Notes: generated by a model not told the origin, from the sequence alone. A stretch of 64,000 nucleotides of DNA from Nostoc sp. CHAB 5844 (GCF_020829595.1 NZ_JAIVFW010000042.1:1-64000); one strand, 5' to 3'. Shown: positions 16,667 through 26,534, numbered from the stretch's first letter. Numbers and translations are program-made.

Positions 16667-18802
16667 TTAGACAATAGAAGTAGTGTTAGCAATATTTTTA
16701 GGTATAGTGCTGATTTGAGGGTGCTGTGCTTGTTTTAGCATGACAATAGAGCAAGTAAGTTGCCTTGCTATCTGAGTGGTGAAATCGTTCATAGCTAAGC
16801 CACCAGGAACTGGATAACTACGTATAAAAGGTAACACTACTAAGTCATATAACCGCGCTGCCTGTAAAATTGCTTGGGCAACATTTTCATGAGCAATAAT
16901 TTGAATTTCTGGAGGATTTGACAGAGCCAGTTGCGAGACTAAAACTGAGAGTTGCGATCGCCTAGCTGCGATTTTACTAGAACTAATGCGGCGATCGCAC
17001 ACATTTAAAACTGTAACTTGCGCTTGATTTGCCTCTGCCAGCATTTGGGCAAACTTGACAGCAGGCAATGCAAGTGAAGTTAAATTTTCCAATGGTACTA
17101 GAATGCGCTGAATTTTCTGGGGTGATTCTACCAGACGTGTCACCGCCACCGAACAGTGAGATGCCCAAAGTACACTATCAATCACATTGCCGAATAAACG
17201 CGCTTTCCAACCAGTACGTTTACCCCAACCCATCACAATTAAACTAGCTTTTTGCTCTCGTGCCGCTCGGCTAATTCCCGACGCAAAGGCATGATCAATT
17301 CGCAGCATTGGTACTGCTTCTATTCCCAAGCTACGACTCTGTTCGCTGGCTTTTGCTAGTAACCGCTCACTCCGTTGCAGAGATGCTTCTAATCCTGGTG
17401 CATCCATACGAGCCGCAGCAGTAGCAATATTTAACGGGATAATTTGGCTCTTTTCTTGACGGGCTAATAATGCCGCCATTTCTATTAAGTACTGCTGCGT
17501 ATGAGGATTATATATAGGTACAACTATATTAAAATTACTGTGTCTTTCTGCTCTTTGTTGTTCAGGTAAATTTACTGTTAGTGGTTCTGGCAGAGGCGTA
17601 GGCGTTAAAGCCACTGCTAAACGATTAGTGAGCAATGTCCCTAAAGTTGATGTAATCAGCATCAACGCCACGACACTATGTAATACTTCCGTGGATAGCA
17701 AGCCAGCACGATACCCGACAAAAGTAGCAGCTAAGGTCGTACTTACCTGGGGTAGTGATATAGACCACATAGTTAGCATTTCTTGCCAGTTGTAGTGATA
17801 AAAAAGTTTTGCTAACAATGCTGCTAAAAATTTGCTAACAATCACACTAACTACGACTAACAGCATTAACTTTAAAGTCGTAATGCTTCTGCCCCAAGCA
17901 GGCAAATCAATCAGTAAACCCAGATTAACAAAAAAAATAGGAATAAATAGGACACTGCCAACAAATACCACCTTTTCTCTGGTTGGGCCTTCACCTACTA
18001 CTTTATTTACTGCCAAACCCGCTAAAAAAGCTCCGACAATTTTTTCAATGCCGATAAATTGAGTGCTGATTAGTACGAGAAATATTGAAAGCAATATAAA
18101 TAAAAATTTATGACCTTCATTGTCTCCATAACGGCGGAAAAATTCTTGCCCAGCCCAATCAAAACCCACCAAAATGATTGTTGCGTAAATGATTAACCGA
18201 CCTAACAAAGTAAGTAGCACAGACAAATTGAAAATATCTGCTTGTAGGCTAGAAACACAAACAGCTAATATCAAAACAGCGCTAGTATCAGTCAATATCG
18301 TCGCCCCTATAGTGGAGCTAACAGCTTGATTGTTAACAACTCCCAAGCGGCTAATAATGGGATACGCCAAAAGGGTATAGGAAGTAAATAAGCTGCCTAT
18401 TAATATAGATGTATTTCCAGCAAAGCCAAAAATTCTGCCAACCAAGATTCCCATCAGCAAAGGTATCAAGAAGGTGAAACCCGCAAATCCCCAAGCGCGT
18501 TTTTGACTTTGGTGTAACTGCCCAAAGTCCTGTTCTAAACCTACTAAAAACATCAAATAAACTAAGCCAATATCAGATAGTAGGTTAATTATTGGCAAAT
18601 TAGCATGAAATAAATTCCAACCTGATGGGCCAAGTACAACTCCAGAAAATACCAAACCAACTAACCTTGGTAATCTGAGGCGTTCAAACAGGATGGGTAC
18701 AACTAAAATAACCAGCAGCAAAATTGCCAAGGGAACAACTGGTTCCTGACCGAGAACTTGAGAAGTTGGTTCTAGAGCAAGAACTTGTAAGACTGGTTCC
18801 AT
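16667..18802 (-). CDS. CPA2-type cation/proton antiporter with universal-stress domains
   Basis: The 711-residue protein has an N-terminal membrane domain (about 20-400) of roughly 12 helices typical of CPA2/KefB-NapA Na+ or K+/H+ antiporters. Signs are LRLPRLVGLVFSGVVLGPSG, EQDF after the third helix, and GAFLAGLAV. The C-terminal 280 residues are soluble and hold two USP-like segments: one ending around VIDSVLWASHCSVAVTRL and a second (RILVPLENLTSLALPAVKFA to SCSIVMLKQA). USP domains bind ATP or cAMP in other proteins and may gate transport here. TrkA-N is absent. The ion cannot be decided from sequence. Confidence 0.88.
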   Translation of the reverse strand: MEPVLQVLALEPTSQVLGQEPVVPLAILLLVILVVPILFERLRLPRLVGLVFSGVVLGPSGWNLFHANLPIINLLSDIGLVYLMFLVGLEQDFGQLHQSQKRAWGFAGFTFLIPLLMGILVGRIFGFAGNTSILIGSLFTSYTLLAYPIISRLGVVNNQAVSSTIGATILTDTSAVLILAVCVSSLQADIFNLSVLLTLLGRLIIYATIILVGFDWAGQEFFRRYGDNEGHKFLFILLSIFLVLISTQFIGIEKIVGAFLAGLAVNKVVGEGPTREKVVFVGSVLFIPIFFVNLGLLIDLPAWGRSITTLKLMLLVVVSVIVSKFLAALLAKLFYHYNWQEMLTMWSISLPQVSTTLAATFVGYRAGLLSTEVLHSVVALMLITSTLGTLLTNRLAVALTPTPLPEPLTVNLPEQQRAERHSNFNIVVPIYNPHTQQYLIEMAALLARQEKSQIIPLNIATAAARMDAPGLEASLQRSERLLAKASEQSRSLGIEAVPMLRIDHAFASGISRAAREQKASLIVMGWGKRTGWKARLFGNVIDSVLWASHCSVAVTRLVESPQKIQRILVPLENLTSLALPAVKFAQMLAEANQAQVTVLNVCDRRISSSKIAARRSQLSVLVSQLALSNPPEIQIIAHENVAQAILQAARLYDLVVLPFIRSYPVPGGLAMNDFTTQIARQLTCSIVMLKQAQHPQISTIPKNIANTTSIV

Positions 18803-18946
18803 AGGTAGGACTTAAAAGGCGACGGTGAAGCAACGATCGCCTAATTGCGATCGCTCAATCAAAATAAATAATTATCAGAGCCACCCTGATAGATCACAAA
18901 ACAGTCTATCTTAGACTACTTAGGTAATTGTTAAGAAACTAACTAC

Positions 18947-19603
18947 CTAGGGGTGGATTTGACTCAAAATAAAACGTAAGCGATCGTAGTCATCTTTTAA
19001 CAGCACACTCAACATCCGTCCAGCTTTGACAAGCCATTCTCTGTCAGCTTTGCGTAACTGGTAAACATCTCGAATGGCTGCTGCGGTTAAAGACTCAACT
19101 GGCGCACCGTTTACACACAATAATGTCCGTAAAAAATCTAATTCTTCAGTAAATTTAACAATTGCTTCTGCTTCGCAGCGATAAACTGCTTGATGAATTT
19201 GTGGCGGACGGGGCGGTAGATACTGATATATCCTTTGTATTTCCTGGGAATTTGAGGAAGGCGGTGTAAAACCAACAATCGCCGCCCGAAATTCAGTTTT
19301 CAGCATGGCAAATATCTGGGGTTGTTCCTCGCGTAAATCCTGCAATGACAACCCCAGCGCCACAGCCCGATGTATAGAATCTATGGGCATGGTTGTGGCA
19401 TAAGACACCACAGCATACACTTGATTACCAGACTCTTCATCCACAGCACAAACCCAACTACCAAAAGGTGGCATAGCCGGAAAACTCAAGTCTTCTGGTT
19501 CCAAGCACTGTGCCAGAAATTCAGTAGTATTAGTTTCAATCACCTCTGCAATGTGGTTGGGGTGGCGATCGCTTTTCGCAAATTGTGGTAGAGGAAGACG
19601 CAT
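18947..19603 (-). CDS. HAS-barrel domain protein conserved in cyanobacteria
   Basis: The 218-residue protein starts MRLPLPQFAKSDRHPNHIAE and has a beta-rich N-terminus with FGSWVCAVDEESGNQVYAV, resembling the HAS-barrel found at the front of HerA ATPases. The C-terminal half is helical (VYQLRKADREWLVKAGRML). There is no P-loop. No function has been assigned with certainty to this cyanobacterial family. It is followed on the same strand by ndhS and rodA, each with its own gap, so co-transcription is possible but not shown. Confidence 0.65.
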   Translation of the reverse strand: MRLPLPQFAKSDRHPNHIAEVIETNTTEFLAQCLEPEDLSFPAMPPFGSWVCAVDEESGNQVYAVVSYATTMPIDSIHRAVALGLSLQDLREEQPQIFAMLKTEFRAAIVGFTPPSSNSQEIQRIYQYLPPRPPQIHQAVYRCEAEAIVKFTEELDFLRTLLCVNGAPVESLTAAAIRDVYQLRKADREWLVKAGRMLSVLLKDDYDRLRFILSQIHP

Positions 19604-19614
19604 AGAATCAAGTT

Positions 19615-19667
19615 AAAAGGCAAAAGGCAAAAGGCAAAAGGTAAAAGGCAAAAGGCAAAAGGCAAAA
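19615..19667. repeat. Heptameric tandem repeat (aaaaggc)
   Basis: About seven and a half units of aaaaggc run in tandem, one with a c-to-t change (aaaaggt). A complementary pyrimidine tract (ttttaccttttactttttac) follows at about 19680-19700, so the region can fold. This is the STRR class of short tandem repeats described in heterocystous cyanobacteria. Confidence 0.9.
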
Positions 19668-19695
19668 TAAATCTATTCTTTTACCTTTTTACTTT

Positions 19696-19896
19696 TTACT
19701 TTTTATTTCCTTTACGTCCGGCGGTGGTGTCTACAGGTTCCAACTCTGACAGGCGAAAGGTAATTAGTTTATCCCAGTTGCCACCTTCAAACAATACAGC
19801 TACCTTGCCATCACTTACCCGTTGTACGAGTCCTTCATAGCGATAGTAGGTATCTGCGGGATTCTTGACACGAACAGTTGCTCCAGGCAGAATCAT
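19696..19896 (-). CDS. ndhS: NAD(P)H dehydrogenase-1 subunit S (SH3-like)
   Basis: The small 66-residue protein matches NdhS (Ssl0352/CRR31-like): [20 protein letters not shown], then [20 protein letters not shown] and FRLSELE. NdhS has an SH3-like fold and helps ferredoxin dock on the photosynthetic NDH-1 complex in thylakoids, so this gene belongs to cyclic electron flow. The basic tail GRKGNKK is extra. It is a single gene, not next to other ndh genes, as is usual for this subunit. Confidence 0.9.
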   Translation of the reverse strand: MILPGATVRVKNPADTYYRYEGLVQRVSDGKVAVLFEGGNWDKLITFRLSELEPVDTTAGRKGNKK

Positions 19897-20004
19897 GATT
19901 TTTACCCTCGCTGATTTACTGTTAATAGCTTAATACTTGTCTTTGGCCATTAGTCATTCGTCCTTTGCATTAAAACTATTGACTAATGACCAACGACAAA
20001 TGAC

Positions 20005-21354
20005 TTATAAATAATACTTCTGCCGTTGTCGAAAATTTGCCACCGATTCTACTATTCCTAAACCGATGAAATTAGTCAGCATAGCAGAACGTCCGTAACT
20101 CATCCAAGGTAGTGGAATTCCGGCTACGGGTGCTAAACCAACGGTCATACCAACATTCACAATCAACTGAAACACAATCATCGACAAAACACCGATAGCC
20201 AATAACGAACCAAAGTTATCTTTGGCTGTTTGTGCCACATGCAACAGACGCAAGCAAATCAAGCAGAAGACAAATAATACTACTAGACAACCCACAAAAC
20301 CAAATTCTTCACCTACAGCAGAGAAAATAAAGTCTGTATGCTGTTCGGGTACGAAATTGAGTTGAGTCATCGGCCCTTTAAATAAACCCCATCCCCAAAT
20401 TTCGCCTGCACCAATGGCAATCCGTGATTGAATGAGGTGATAGCCAGCACCGAGGGGATCATGATCGGGGTCAATAAATACGGTAAGTCGGTCTTTTTGA
20501 TACTCTTTTAATACGTGGTTCCACGCAAAAACTCCCAGTTCACCACCCAAGATATTTAAACCCCAAGCACTGATAGCACCAAAACCAGAACGCTGCCACG
20601 GTAGTGTTAACCAACCTACAAGTGCCATCGCAAATGCCCAGATCATTCCTAAAGGAGTAACAGCTATTTCTTTGAGGAATCCTAAAGGCTCAAAAGCTAG
20701 TACTTTAAATAAGTCTATTGGCTCGGCTAACGGCCAGGAAATGCTAAACAGAATGGCTGCAATAATCGGAGAAATCATCAGAATTAGCCAGCCTGGATTA
20801 GCATTAGCCCAATACAGCATCCCTAAAACGATCGCTCCAAATACCAAAGATGTCGCTAAATCTGGTTGCAAAAATACTAGTCCCCAAGGAATTGCAGTAA
20901 TTGCCAAAGCCCGAAAAACATTATCGAGAGAAGAAGCTGTCCGCTTGTGTAATAAAGCGGCTAGAGTGATAATTATGCCAATTTTGGCAAATTCTGACGG
21001 TTGGACATTAAAACCAGCCACGCTAATCCAGCGCTGTGCGCCTTTGGCACTAGTACCAGCGAGCATCACCGCAATCAGGCTGAAGTTAGTCAGACCGTAT
21101 GTAATCCAATGCCACTGAAGTAAATTTTCGTAGCGGATACGAGCTAAAAATAACGCTATAACAGTGCCGATGCCAGCTACTAGCCAGTGCCACCACCAAT
21201 CCGTGACGGGTTGTTTGAGTTCTGTACTTAGAATCATCAGGCCGCCAAAAATGCTGACGGCAACAGGCAAACAAAATAATAACCAATCTACTTGCTGCCA
21301 AGGCTTAACCCAAGATTTCCAGCGAACTTTGGGGAGCGAACGTTTTAACAACAT
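20005..21354 (-). CDS. rodA: Rod-shape-determining protein RodA (SEDS glycosyltransferase)
   Basis: The 449 residues give about ten transmembrane helices of the FtsW/RodA/SpoVE family. Motifs include RWISVAGFNVQPSEFAKI (the SEDS signature), FLQPDLATSLV with the catalytic-loop Asp, HTDFIFSAVGEEFGF, and the late GIPLPWMSYGRSAM. RodA polymerises lipid II into glycan strands with a class B PBP during cell elongation. The RodA-type length and the PLGAGYHLIQSRIAIGAGE loop favour RodA over FtsW. No mreBCD or pbp gene is nearby. Confidence 0.92.
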   Translation of the reverse strand: MLLKRSLPKVRWKSWVKPWQQVDWLLFCLPVAVSIFGGLMILSTELKQPVTDWWWHWLVAGIGTVIALFLARIRYENLLQWHWITYGLTNFSLIAVMLAGTSAKGAQRWISVAGFNVQPSEFAKIGIIITLAALLHKRTASSLDNVFRALAITAIPWGLVFLQPDLATSLVFGAIVLGMLYWANANPGWLILMISPIIAAILFSISWPLAEPIDLFKVLAFEPLGFLKEIAVTPLGMIWAFAMALVGWLTLPWQRSGFGAISAWGLNILGGELGVFAWNHVLKEYQKDRLTVFIDPDHDPLGAGYHLIQSRIAIGAGEIWGWGLFKGPMTQLNFVPEQHTDFIFSAVGEEFGFVGCLVVLFVFCLICLRLLHVAQTAKDNFGSLLAIGVLSMIVFQLIVNVGMTVGLAPVAGIPLPWMSYGRSAMLTNFIGLGIVESVANFRQRQKYYL

Positions 21355-21664
21355 TGTGCGATTTAGAATTTAATTTGGAGAGTTAAATTTACCGAAAAAA
21401 GGCAGAGGGCAGGAGGCAGGAGGAAAGAGTTTATTTTCCCTCTGCCAAAAGGGTTGCAAGCCCCTAAATTCATTTATGGAGATTACCAACTGAGCCTCCT
21501 GCCTTCGTCCTCTTGCCTCCTTAAAGCCTCAACTAGAGATCTATGACACTTACGTAAGTCCTAAAACTATCAGAAATTCTGACTTCTGAATTCTAACTTC
21601 TAAATTCTCCATTCATAATCTGTATTCCCAGGCAACTACCTAGGAATCAGACCAAAATTAAAAT
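21355..21664. other. Intergenic region with purine/pyrimidine inverted repeats
   Basis: This 310-bp gap holds ggcagagggcaggaggcagg (about 21401) and a later cctcctgccttcgtcctctt (about 21497), which can pair imperfectly. It is low-complexity repeat DNA of a kind common between Nostocales genes. No gene was seen. Confidence 0.55.
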
Positions 21665-22738
21665 TTATGCCGTCAGTGCAGCAACTGATACTTTACCAGC
21701 AATAGCTAGGGCGATCGCTTTTAATGCTTTGGCAGATGCCGAATCTGGTTGAGCCACAACAATCGGCACACCACTGTCACCACCAACTCTAGTGGAAATC
21801 TCTAAGGGTACGCAGCCCAATAAAGGCACTCCCAATTCTGTGGCGGTTTTAGAACCACCACCAGAACCAAAAATATCGTACTGTTTGTCTGGCATATCCG
21901 GGGGAATAAAGTAGCTCATGTTTTCTACTATTCCCAAAACTGGGACGTTCATTTGCTGAAACATCCGCAATCCTTTGCGTGCATCTAACAAAGCGACCGT
22001 TTGCGGTGTGGTGACAATCACTGCTCCAGCCATTGGTACAGCTTGAGTTAAAGTTAATTGGGCATCACCCGTTCCCGGTGGCATATCCACAATTAAATAG
22101 TCTAGTTCGCCCCATTCCACTTGATAGAGAAACTGGCGAATTACACCATTCAGCATCGGCCCACGCCAAATCACAGGCTGGTCTTTATCAATCAAAAAGC
22201 CCATTGAGACTAATTTGACACCGTGATTAAATGCAGGTTCTAAAACTTCACCTTTGTCTGTTGAACGGACGCTAATTTGAGCATCACCTAGTCCCAGCAT
22301 CGTGGGATCATTAGGGCCATAAATATCGGCATCCAGCAAGCCGACTTTTGCACCTGTTTGAGCGAGAGCCACGGCCACATTCACAGCCACTGTGCTTTTA
22401 CCGACACCACCTTTGCCACTGGACACAGCCAAAATATTTTTAACACCAGGAACACCATTGCGATCGGGTAAACTTTTTTGCTGCGGCGTTTCGGCTGTGA
22501 CTTCTACCTTGACTTCCGTAACCCCAGGTAGTTTTTTTACAGCTTTTTCACAATCTTCGACAATAAATTCACGTAAGGGACAGGCGGGTGTAGTTAAAAC
22601 CAAAGTGAAGCTCACCTTGCCACCGTCAATGTTCACGTTGCGAATCATATTCAGTTCTACCAGACTCTTGCGGAGTTCTGGGTCTTGCACAGGCCGCAAT
22701 ACTTCTAAGACAGAACGGGAATCAAGGACATCGTACAT
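21665..22738 (-). CDS. apbC: Mrp/ApbC-type iron-sulfur cluster carrier ATPase
   Basis: The 357-residue protein has an N-terminal MIP18/DUF59 domain (about 1-85; LRPVQDPELRKSLVELNMI) and a P-loop domain with the deviant Walker A SSGKGGVGKSTVAVNVA at about 107. DADIYGPN and VDMPPGTGDAQLT follow. Mrp/NBP35 proteins bind and transfer [4Fe-4S] clusters to apoproteins. The bacterial C-terminal CxxC is not obvious here; I see only isolated cysteines such as LLGCVPL. It is a conserved housekeeping gene in cyanobacteria, where the mrp name is also used. Confidence 0.92.
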   Translation of the reverse strand: MYDVLDSRSVLEVLRPVQDPELRKSLVELNMIRNVNIDGGKVSFTLVLTTPACPLREFIVEDCEKAVKKLPGVTEVKVEVTAETPQQKSLPDRNGVPGVKNILAVSSGKGGVGKSTVAVNVAVALAQTGAKVGLLDADIYGPNDPTMLGLGDAQISVRSTDKGEVLEPAFNHGVKLVSMGFLIDKDQPVIWRGPMLNGVIRQFLYQVEWGELDYLIVDMPPGTGDAQLTLTQAVPMAGAVIVTTPQTVALLDARKGLRMFQQMNVPVLGIVENMSYFIPPDMPDKQYDIFGSGGGSKTATELGVPLLGCVPLEISTRVGGDSGVPIVVAQPDSASAKALKAIALAIAGKVSVAALTA

Positions 22739-22823
22739 AGTATTTTCAGCATTACCGCCGTAAAAAATTTAAGAAATTTTTATTCTCACCTAATAGAATC
22801 TTAACTTTCTTGGGAATTGAAGA

Positions 22824-22925
22824 ATAGGGAGTAGGGGATAGAGGCTAGGGGCTAGGGATTAGTTTATTAAAAAATAATTTTTCCATTAACTCACTGCCTC
22901 TAGCCTCTAACCTCTAACCTCTAAA
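22824..22925. repeat. Degenerate heptad inverted repeats
   Basis: The left side reads gggatagaggctaggggcta; the right side (22895-22925) reads as the complementary cctctagcctctaacctc series. The arms enclose an A/T-rich centre, so the transcript could form a long imperfect hairpin between apbC and the downstream SRPBCC gene. A related run lies at 25697-25735. Confidence 0.7.
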
Positions 22926-23445
22926 AATCAAAACAACTATCATTAAGAGATTTTTTCTTGTTGGATACTGCTTGCACTGCGGCATTTTCTACGGCTTCAA
23001 CCAAAGAACGTGCGACCCGATCTGCATAAGGACGGGAGAATGACCAAATCAAAGGCGATAACCAGCCTTTAAGTGTTACAGAATACGACAAACAAGTACC
23101 ACAGACAGTAGATTCAACTTGATAAGTAATTCGTTCTTCTACGCCAGGAATTGCCAGTACTCTCACACTCAAAAGTTCTCTAGGATTTACTCGCTCTACA
23201 AAGATGCGGATAGGAAACGGCGAAAAGCGGGTGACAGCTTGGTAGATTAATCCAGGTTTGGGTACTAATCCGTAGGGGACGTTGGTACTTTTGAGCAGGG
23301 GATGCCAAGAAACATCTGTTAAGTCAACTACCTTTTGCCACAGTTCATCCACTGAAGCAGAACTAATCTCTCGGTACGTCCGTACAAGAGATGCACAAAA
23401 CCGACGACGTTTGCGGTGGAAGAATTTAGATAACCAACCTCGCAT
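22921..23445 (-). CDS. SRPBCC-type (START-like) protein
   Basis: The 174-residue protein begins with a basic segment (LSKFFHRKRRRF). It then shows the pattern of SRPBCC hydrophobic-ligand domains: SSASVDELWQKVVDLTDVSWHP, a beta-rich middle (IRIFVERVNPRELLSVRVL, YQVESTVCGTCLSYSVTL) and a long C-terminal helix. Such domains bind lipids or pigments or act as cyclases; the ligand is unknown. The stop codon lies inside the heptad repeat region. Confidence 0.6.
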   Translation of the reverse strand: MRGWLSKFFHRKRRRFCASLVRTYREISSASVDELWQKVVDLTDVSWHPLLKSTNVPYGLVPKPGLIYQAVTRFSPFPIRIFVERVNPRELLSVRVLAIPGVEERITYQVESTVCGTCLSYSVTLKGWLSPLIWSFSRPYADRVARSLVEAVENAAVQAVSNKKKSLNDSCFDF

Positions 23446-23543
23446 TTGCCTTATCCTCCTCGCTACAGACTTGCTGGTAACTCTGGTATGGTGAGCAATT
23501 ATGTTTGCTCTTACGTAACATTTCTCAATATTGCTTTTGACAT

Positions 23544-23735
23544 AGCAGGCACCGATTAGGCACAGATGACAACAAGGTTGTTAAGGCTGAAAACCGAGGC
23601 TTGTGGGGCATCACCATCATCGGTACGGCATATACTAACTTGCCAGAAACTGGTATGACACCAGAATGTTCCCATCAAGAAGTACAAAAAAAACTGAGTC
23701 AATATACAAGCCTATACGCATTTGAGGGAAAATAA
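23544..23735 (+). pseudogene. C-terminal remnant of an unidentified gene
   Basis: An open frame without a start codon encodes a plausible protein tail: NKVVKAENRGLWGITIIGTA, then YTNLPETGMTPECSHQEVQK, ending YAFEGK. The upstream in-frame stop at 23538-23540 and the lack of ATG/GTG/TTG with a ribosome-binding site suggest a 5'-truncated gene. I do not recognise the family. It lies between the SRPBCC and hemF genes. Confidence 0.45.
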
Positions 23736-23885
23736 CTCTAGTCATACACATCAATAGTGTAAAAGCGTGACAAACAAACATTAGTTTGAGCAAGTCGAGC
23801 TAAGAAATTGGTTCTTACTGCCTACAAATTTTTAACTGAAAATTTCTGGCTTTTTAGCAATTGTAATTAAGGTTCGGGAATCTCT

Positions 23886-24929
23886 ATGTTGACTAATTCG
23901 CACACCCCAACAATAAAAGTAGCATCATCCAAGTTCTTACCACCAACGGATGCTAAAGCGAGGGTGAGTCAGTTTATGAAACAGCTGCAAGACGAAATAA
24001 CCCAAGCTTTAACTGAATTAGATGGTGTCGGTAAGTTTCAAGAAGATGCTTGGGAACGTCCAGAGGGTGGTGGTGGGCGATCGCGTGTGCTACGTGAGGG
24101 TAAAATCTTTGAACAAGCAGGTGTTAATTTTTCTGAAGTTTGGGGTTCTCATCTGCCGCCATCAATTCTCAAGCAACGTCCAGAAGCTGAGGGACACAAA
24201 TTTTATGCTACAGGCACTTCCTTGGTGTTACATCCCCACAATCCTTATGTCCCTACTGTTCACTTAAATTATCGTTATTTTGAAGCTGGGCCAGTCTGGT
24301 GGTTTGGAGGTGGTGCTGACTTGACACCTTACTACCCTTTCGCTGAAGATGCCGCCCATTTCCACAAAACATTGAAACAAGCCTGTGACCAACATCACGC
24401 CGAGTATTACCCAGTATTTAAGCGTTGGTGTGATGAATATTTTTACCTCAAACATCGCAATGAGACTCGCGGTGTAGGCGGTTTATTTTTTGATTATCAA
24501 GATGGTCAAGGTATTTTATATCGCGGCCCTGACCCTAATGGCCCAGCTGCTAGTTATAGCGACCAACTAGGAATAGTAGAACAACGGACTTGGGAAGATT
24601 TATTTGCTTTTATCCAAAGCGGTGGCCGAGCCTTTTTACCAGCCTACGTGCCAATTGTCCAACGACGACATGAAACAGAGTATAGCGATCGCGAACGGAA
24701 TTTCCAACTCTACCGTCGCGGCCGGTACGTTGAATTTAACTTGGTTTACGACCGTGGCACAATTTTTGGACTCCAAACCAACGGACGCACCGAATCTATT
24801 CTCATGTCTTTACCGCCCTTGGTGCGCTGGGAATATGGTTATCAGCCTGAACCCAATTCCCCCGAAGCCCAGTTGTATGATATTTTCCTCAAGCCTCAAG
24901 ACTGGAGCAATTGGACAAAAATTGACTAA
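23886..24929 (+). CDS. hemF: Coproporphyrinogen III oxidase, oxygen-dependent
   Basis: HemF converts coproporphyrinogen III to protoporphyrinogen IX using O2, a step on the path to heme, chlorophyll and bilins. The 347 residues show the family hallmarks: [43 protein letters not shown] and [20 protein letters not shown]. The length is typical. The start ATG 23886 gives [12 protein letters not shown] strong hairpin overlaps the stop codon. It is a single-gene unit, divergent from the SRPBCC gene. Confidence 0.96.
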   Translation: MLTNSHTPTIKVASSKFLPPTDAKARVSQFMKQLQDEITQALTELDGVGKFQEDAWERPEGGGGRSRVLREGKIFEQAGVNFSEVWGSHLPPSILKQRPEAEGHKFYATGTSLVLHPHNPYVPTVHLNYRYFEAGPVWWFGGGADLTPYYPFAEDAAHFHKTLKQACDQHHAEYYPVFKRWCDEYFYLKHRNETRGVGGLFFDYQDGQGILYRGPDPNGPAASYSDQLGIVEQRTWEDLFAFIQSGGRAFLPAYVPIVQRRHETEYSDRERNFQLYRRGRYVEFNLVYDRGTIFGLQTNGRTESILMSLPPLVRWEYGYQPEPNSPEAQLYDIFLKPQDWSNWTKID

Positions 24930-24960
24930 CTTAAGGCGTGTTGTCATCCCCCTTAAGTTA
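24927..24960 (+). terminator. Hairpin at the end of hemF
   Basis: A perfect 10-bp stem, taacttaagg (24927-24936, including the stop codon) with ccttaagtta (24951-24960), encloses a 14-nt loop. It is followed by an A/T-rich but not uninterrupted T tract, so it is a probable rather than a classical rho-independent terminator. Confidence 0.65.
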
Positions 24961-25328
24961 GATTAATTTACTGTTAAGGTTCGGTGTTGGGTGCGTTGTA
25001 TAGGAATACAAAATTTTGCATATTCGTTACTTGGCACTCAGCGCTTTCAACTCAGCACTTTCATTAGCACTCAGCACTTTTTTAGTGAGTTACACTACTA
25101 AAGGTAAGCACCTAGTAAATAGGTGACTATTTTAGCTATAACTTGTTTATCTCAAGTGTCAGCACTGGATAGTCCTCTCAAGTGGTGAGTCAATTAATTT
25201 ACCAAGTTTTTGGCAGGCTTTCGCTCAACCGAAAGTAAGTATTACCAAAGAAGTAAGTTCTTTGACTCACCAATCTCAGGCTCAATCCAGCAGTAGTTAA
25301 TTTGAAATGAGTGCCACGGGGATTTTTA
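24961..25328. other. Intergenic region upstream of STAS gene
   Basis: The gap contains a degenerate run of cactcagcact-like words (25034-25080) that is probably decayed STRR DNA. No gene was seen; the promoter of the STAS gene should lie in its right half. Confidence 0.4.
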
Positions 25329-25697
25329 GTGATACAAATAGAACAAACAACCTATACAACCCAAGACGGTAATACCGTCATAGTTTTAACACCAGCTGGT
25401 CGCTTAGATATAACTACAGCTTGGCAATTTCGTCTGAAGTTGCAGGAGTGTATTTCCAAACTCAGCCGCCATGTAGTGGTAAATCTTGGTCAGGTAAATT
25501 TTATTGATAGTTCTGGTCTCACGTCTTTGGTTGCTGGGATGCGTGATGCTGATAAAGTCAAAGGCAGTTTCCGCATCTGCAATGTACACCCAGAAGCCAA
25601 ACTCGTGTTTGAAGTCACAATGATGGACACAGTATTTGAAATTTTTGAAACAGAAGAGGAAGCTTTAGAAGGTGTTCCTCGTAGTATCGCCAGCTGA
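25329..25697 (+). CDS. STAS-domain anti-sigma factor antagonist
   Basis: This is a second STAS protein of the window. I prefer GTG 25329 (122 residues, VIQIEQTTYTTQDGNTVIVL), preceded by acgggga; a GTG at 25311 would add six residues not typical of the family. The core has VNFIDSSGLTSLVAGMRDA, with the phosphorylatable Ser in IDSSGL. The C-terminal helix FETEEEALEG is acidic. Unlike the STAS at 1.8 kb, no phosphatase gene is next to it. It is probably part of a partner-switching pathway. Confidence 0.88.
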   Translation: MIQIEQTTYTTQDGNTVIVLTPAGRLDITTAWQFRLKLQECISKLSRHVVVNLGQVNFIDSSGLTSLVAGMRDADKVKGSFRICNVHPEAKLVFEVTMMDTVFEIFETEEEALEGVPRSIAS

Positions 25698-25742
25698 GAG
25701 CTAGAGGCTAGGGGATAGAGACTAGAGGCTAGTATTTTTTAC

Positions 25743-26360
25743 TCACCACTCAGCACTCAAAACTGAGTACTGTTCTCGTTTAGTGTAGCGATAAGGGCCT
25801 AAAATCGCTCCCCAAGTGGCTTTTCCTGTCTCTGAGTCAATACCTTTGTCGTAGCTGTAAAATTCTTCTGGTGTGGCTTCAAATCCCAAGGAAACTTGTA
25901 CATTGTTGCCTTGATAATTAAAGCTACAACGAGTCTCGGTTGATTGATAAGCGATAAACTTGTAGTTTTTGGGAGCTAATTCTTGCTGGTTAACTTTAAG
26001 GATACACCCTGGTAATAGATCCAATTGTTCGACTGTGAGTGTCTTGAGTAAAGCAGGATTACGGCCTGCACCACTTAAGGCACTTGGATCTTTAGGCATA
26101 TAGTACTGGATTTGCAAAGGTGCATCAGAATCGTTCCCTGCCATTAACCGCATAATTCGCTGTCGATAAGGGCGGTCTAGGTTGACAATATTAGCTTGTT
26201 CGGCAAATAAGCTAATGCTGTCTTCTGTAAATAAGTGAACTGGTCTTTGCCACATACGTAGGTGGACATACCAAGCAGGTTCTGCTAAAGCCTGTTCCCG
26301 ATTGTCAAATTCACCAGCTATGTATTTACCTAAAGTAATTAGAAGAGATGAAAGGCTCAT
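25743..26360 (-). CDS. CpcT/CpeT-family phycobiliprotein chromophore lyase
   Basis: I take ATG 26360 (205 residues, MSLSSLLITLGKYIAGEFDN); an upstream in-frame start would add MDCASQF. CpcT/CpeT lyases attach phycocyanobilin or phycoerythrobilin to Cys-153 of phycocyanin or phycoerythrin beta chains. Family signs are AGEFDNREQALAEPAWYVH, LFTEDSISLFAEQAN, YRQRIMRL and the closing WGAILGPYRYTKRE. The length fits CpcT. Which beta chain it modifies cannot be decided, since no cpc or cpe operon is present here. Confidence 0.88.
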   Translation of the reverse strand: MSLSSLLITLGKYIAGEFDNREQALAEPAWYVHLRMWQRPVHLFTEDSISLFAEQANIVNLDRPYRQRIMRLMAGNDSDAPLQIQYYMPKDPSALSGAGRNPALLKTLTVEQLDLLPGCILKVNQQELAPKNYKFIAYQSTETRCSFNYQGNNVQVSLGFEATPEEFYSYDKGIDSETGKATWGAILGPYRYTKREQYSVLSAEW

Positions 26361-26534
26361 AAATTGCGATGCACAATCCAAATTATTTTATAGCTGGTTG
26401 TTGAGCTAAGAAAATTGCTCCCCTTATGCTACCAAATTAACTAAAGATTCTGATGAGAAACCCGAACTTGGCAAAGTAGCCTTTAAGGGAGACAATAAAA
26501 TAACTTCGCCCTTAACATTCTTAATATTTTCTTT

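Noticed and set aside
19615-19667. Possible CRISPR-like array (regularly repeated units)
   Set aside because: Units are 7 bp in direct tandem with no spacers and no cas genes; this is STRR DNA.
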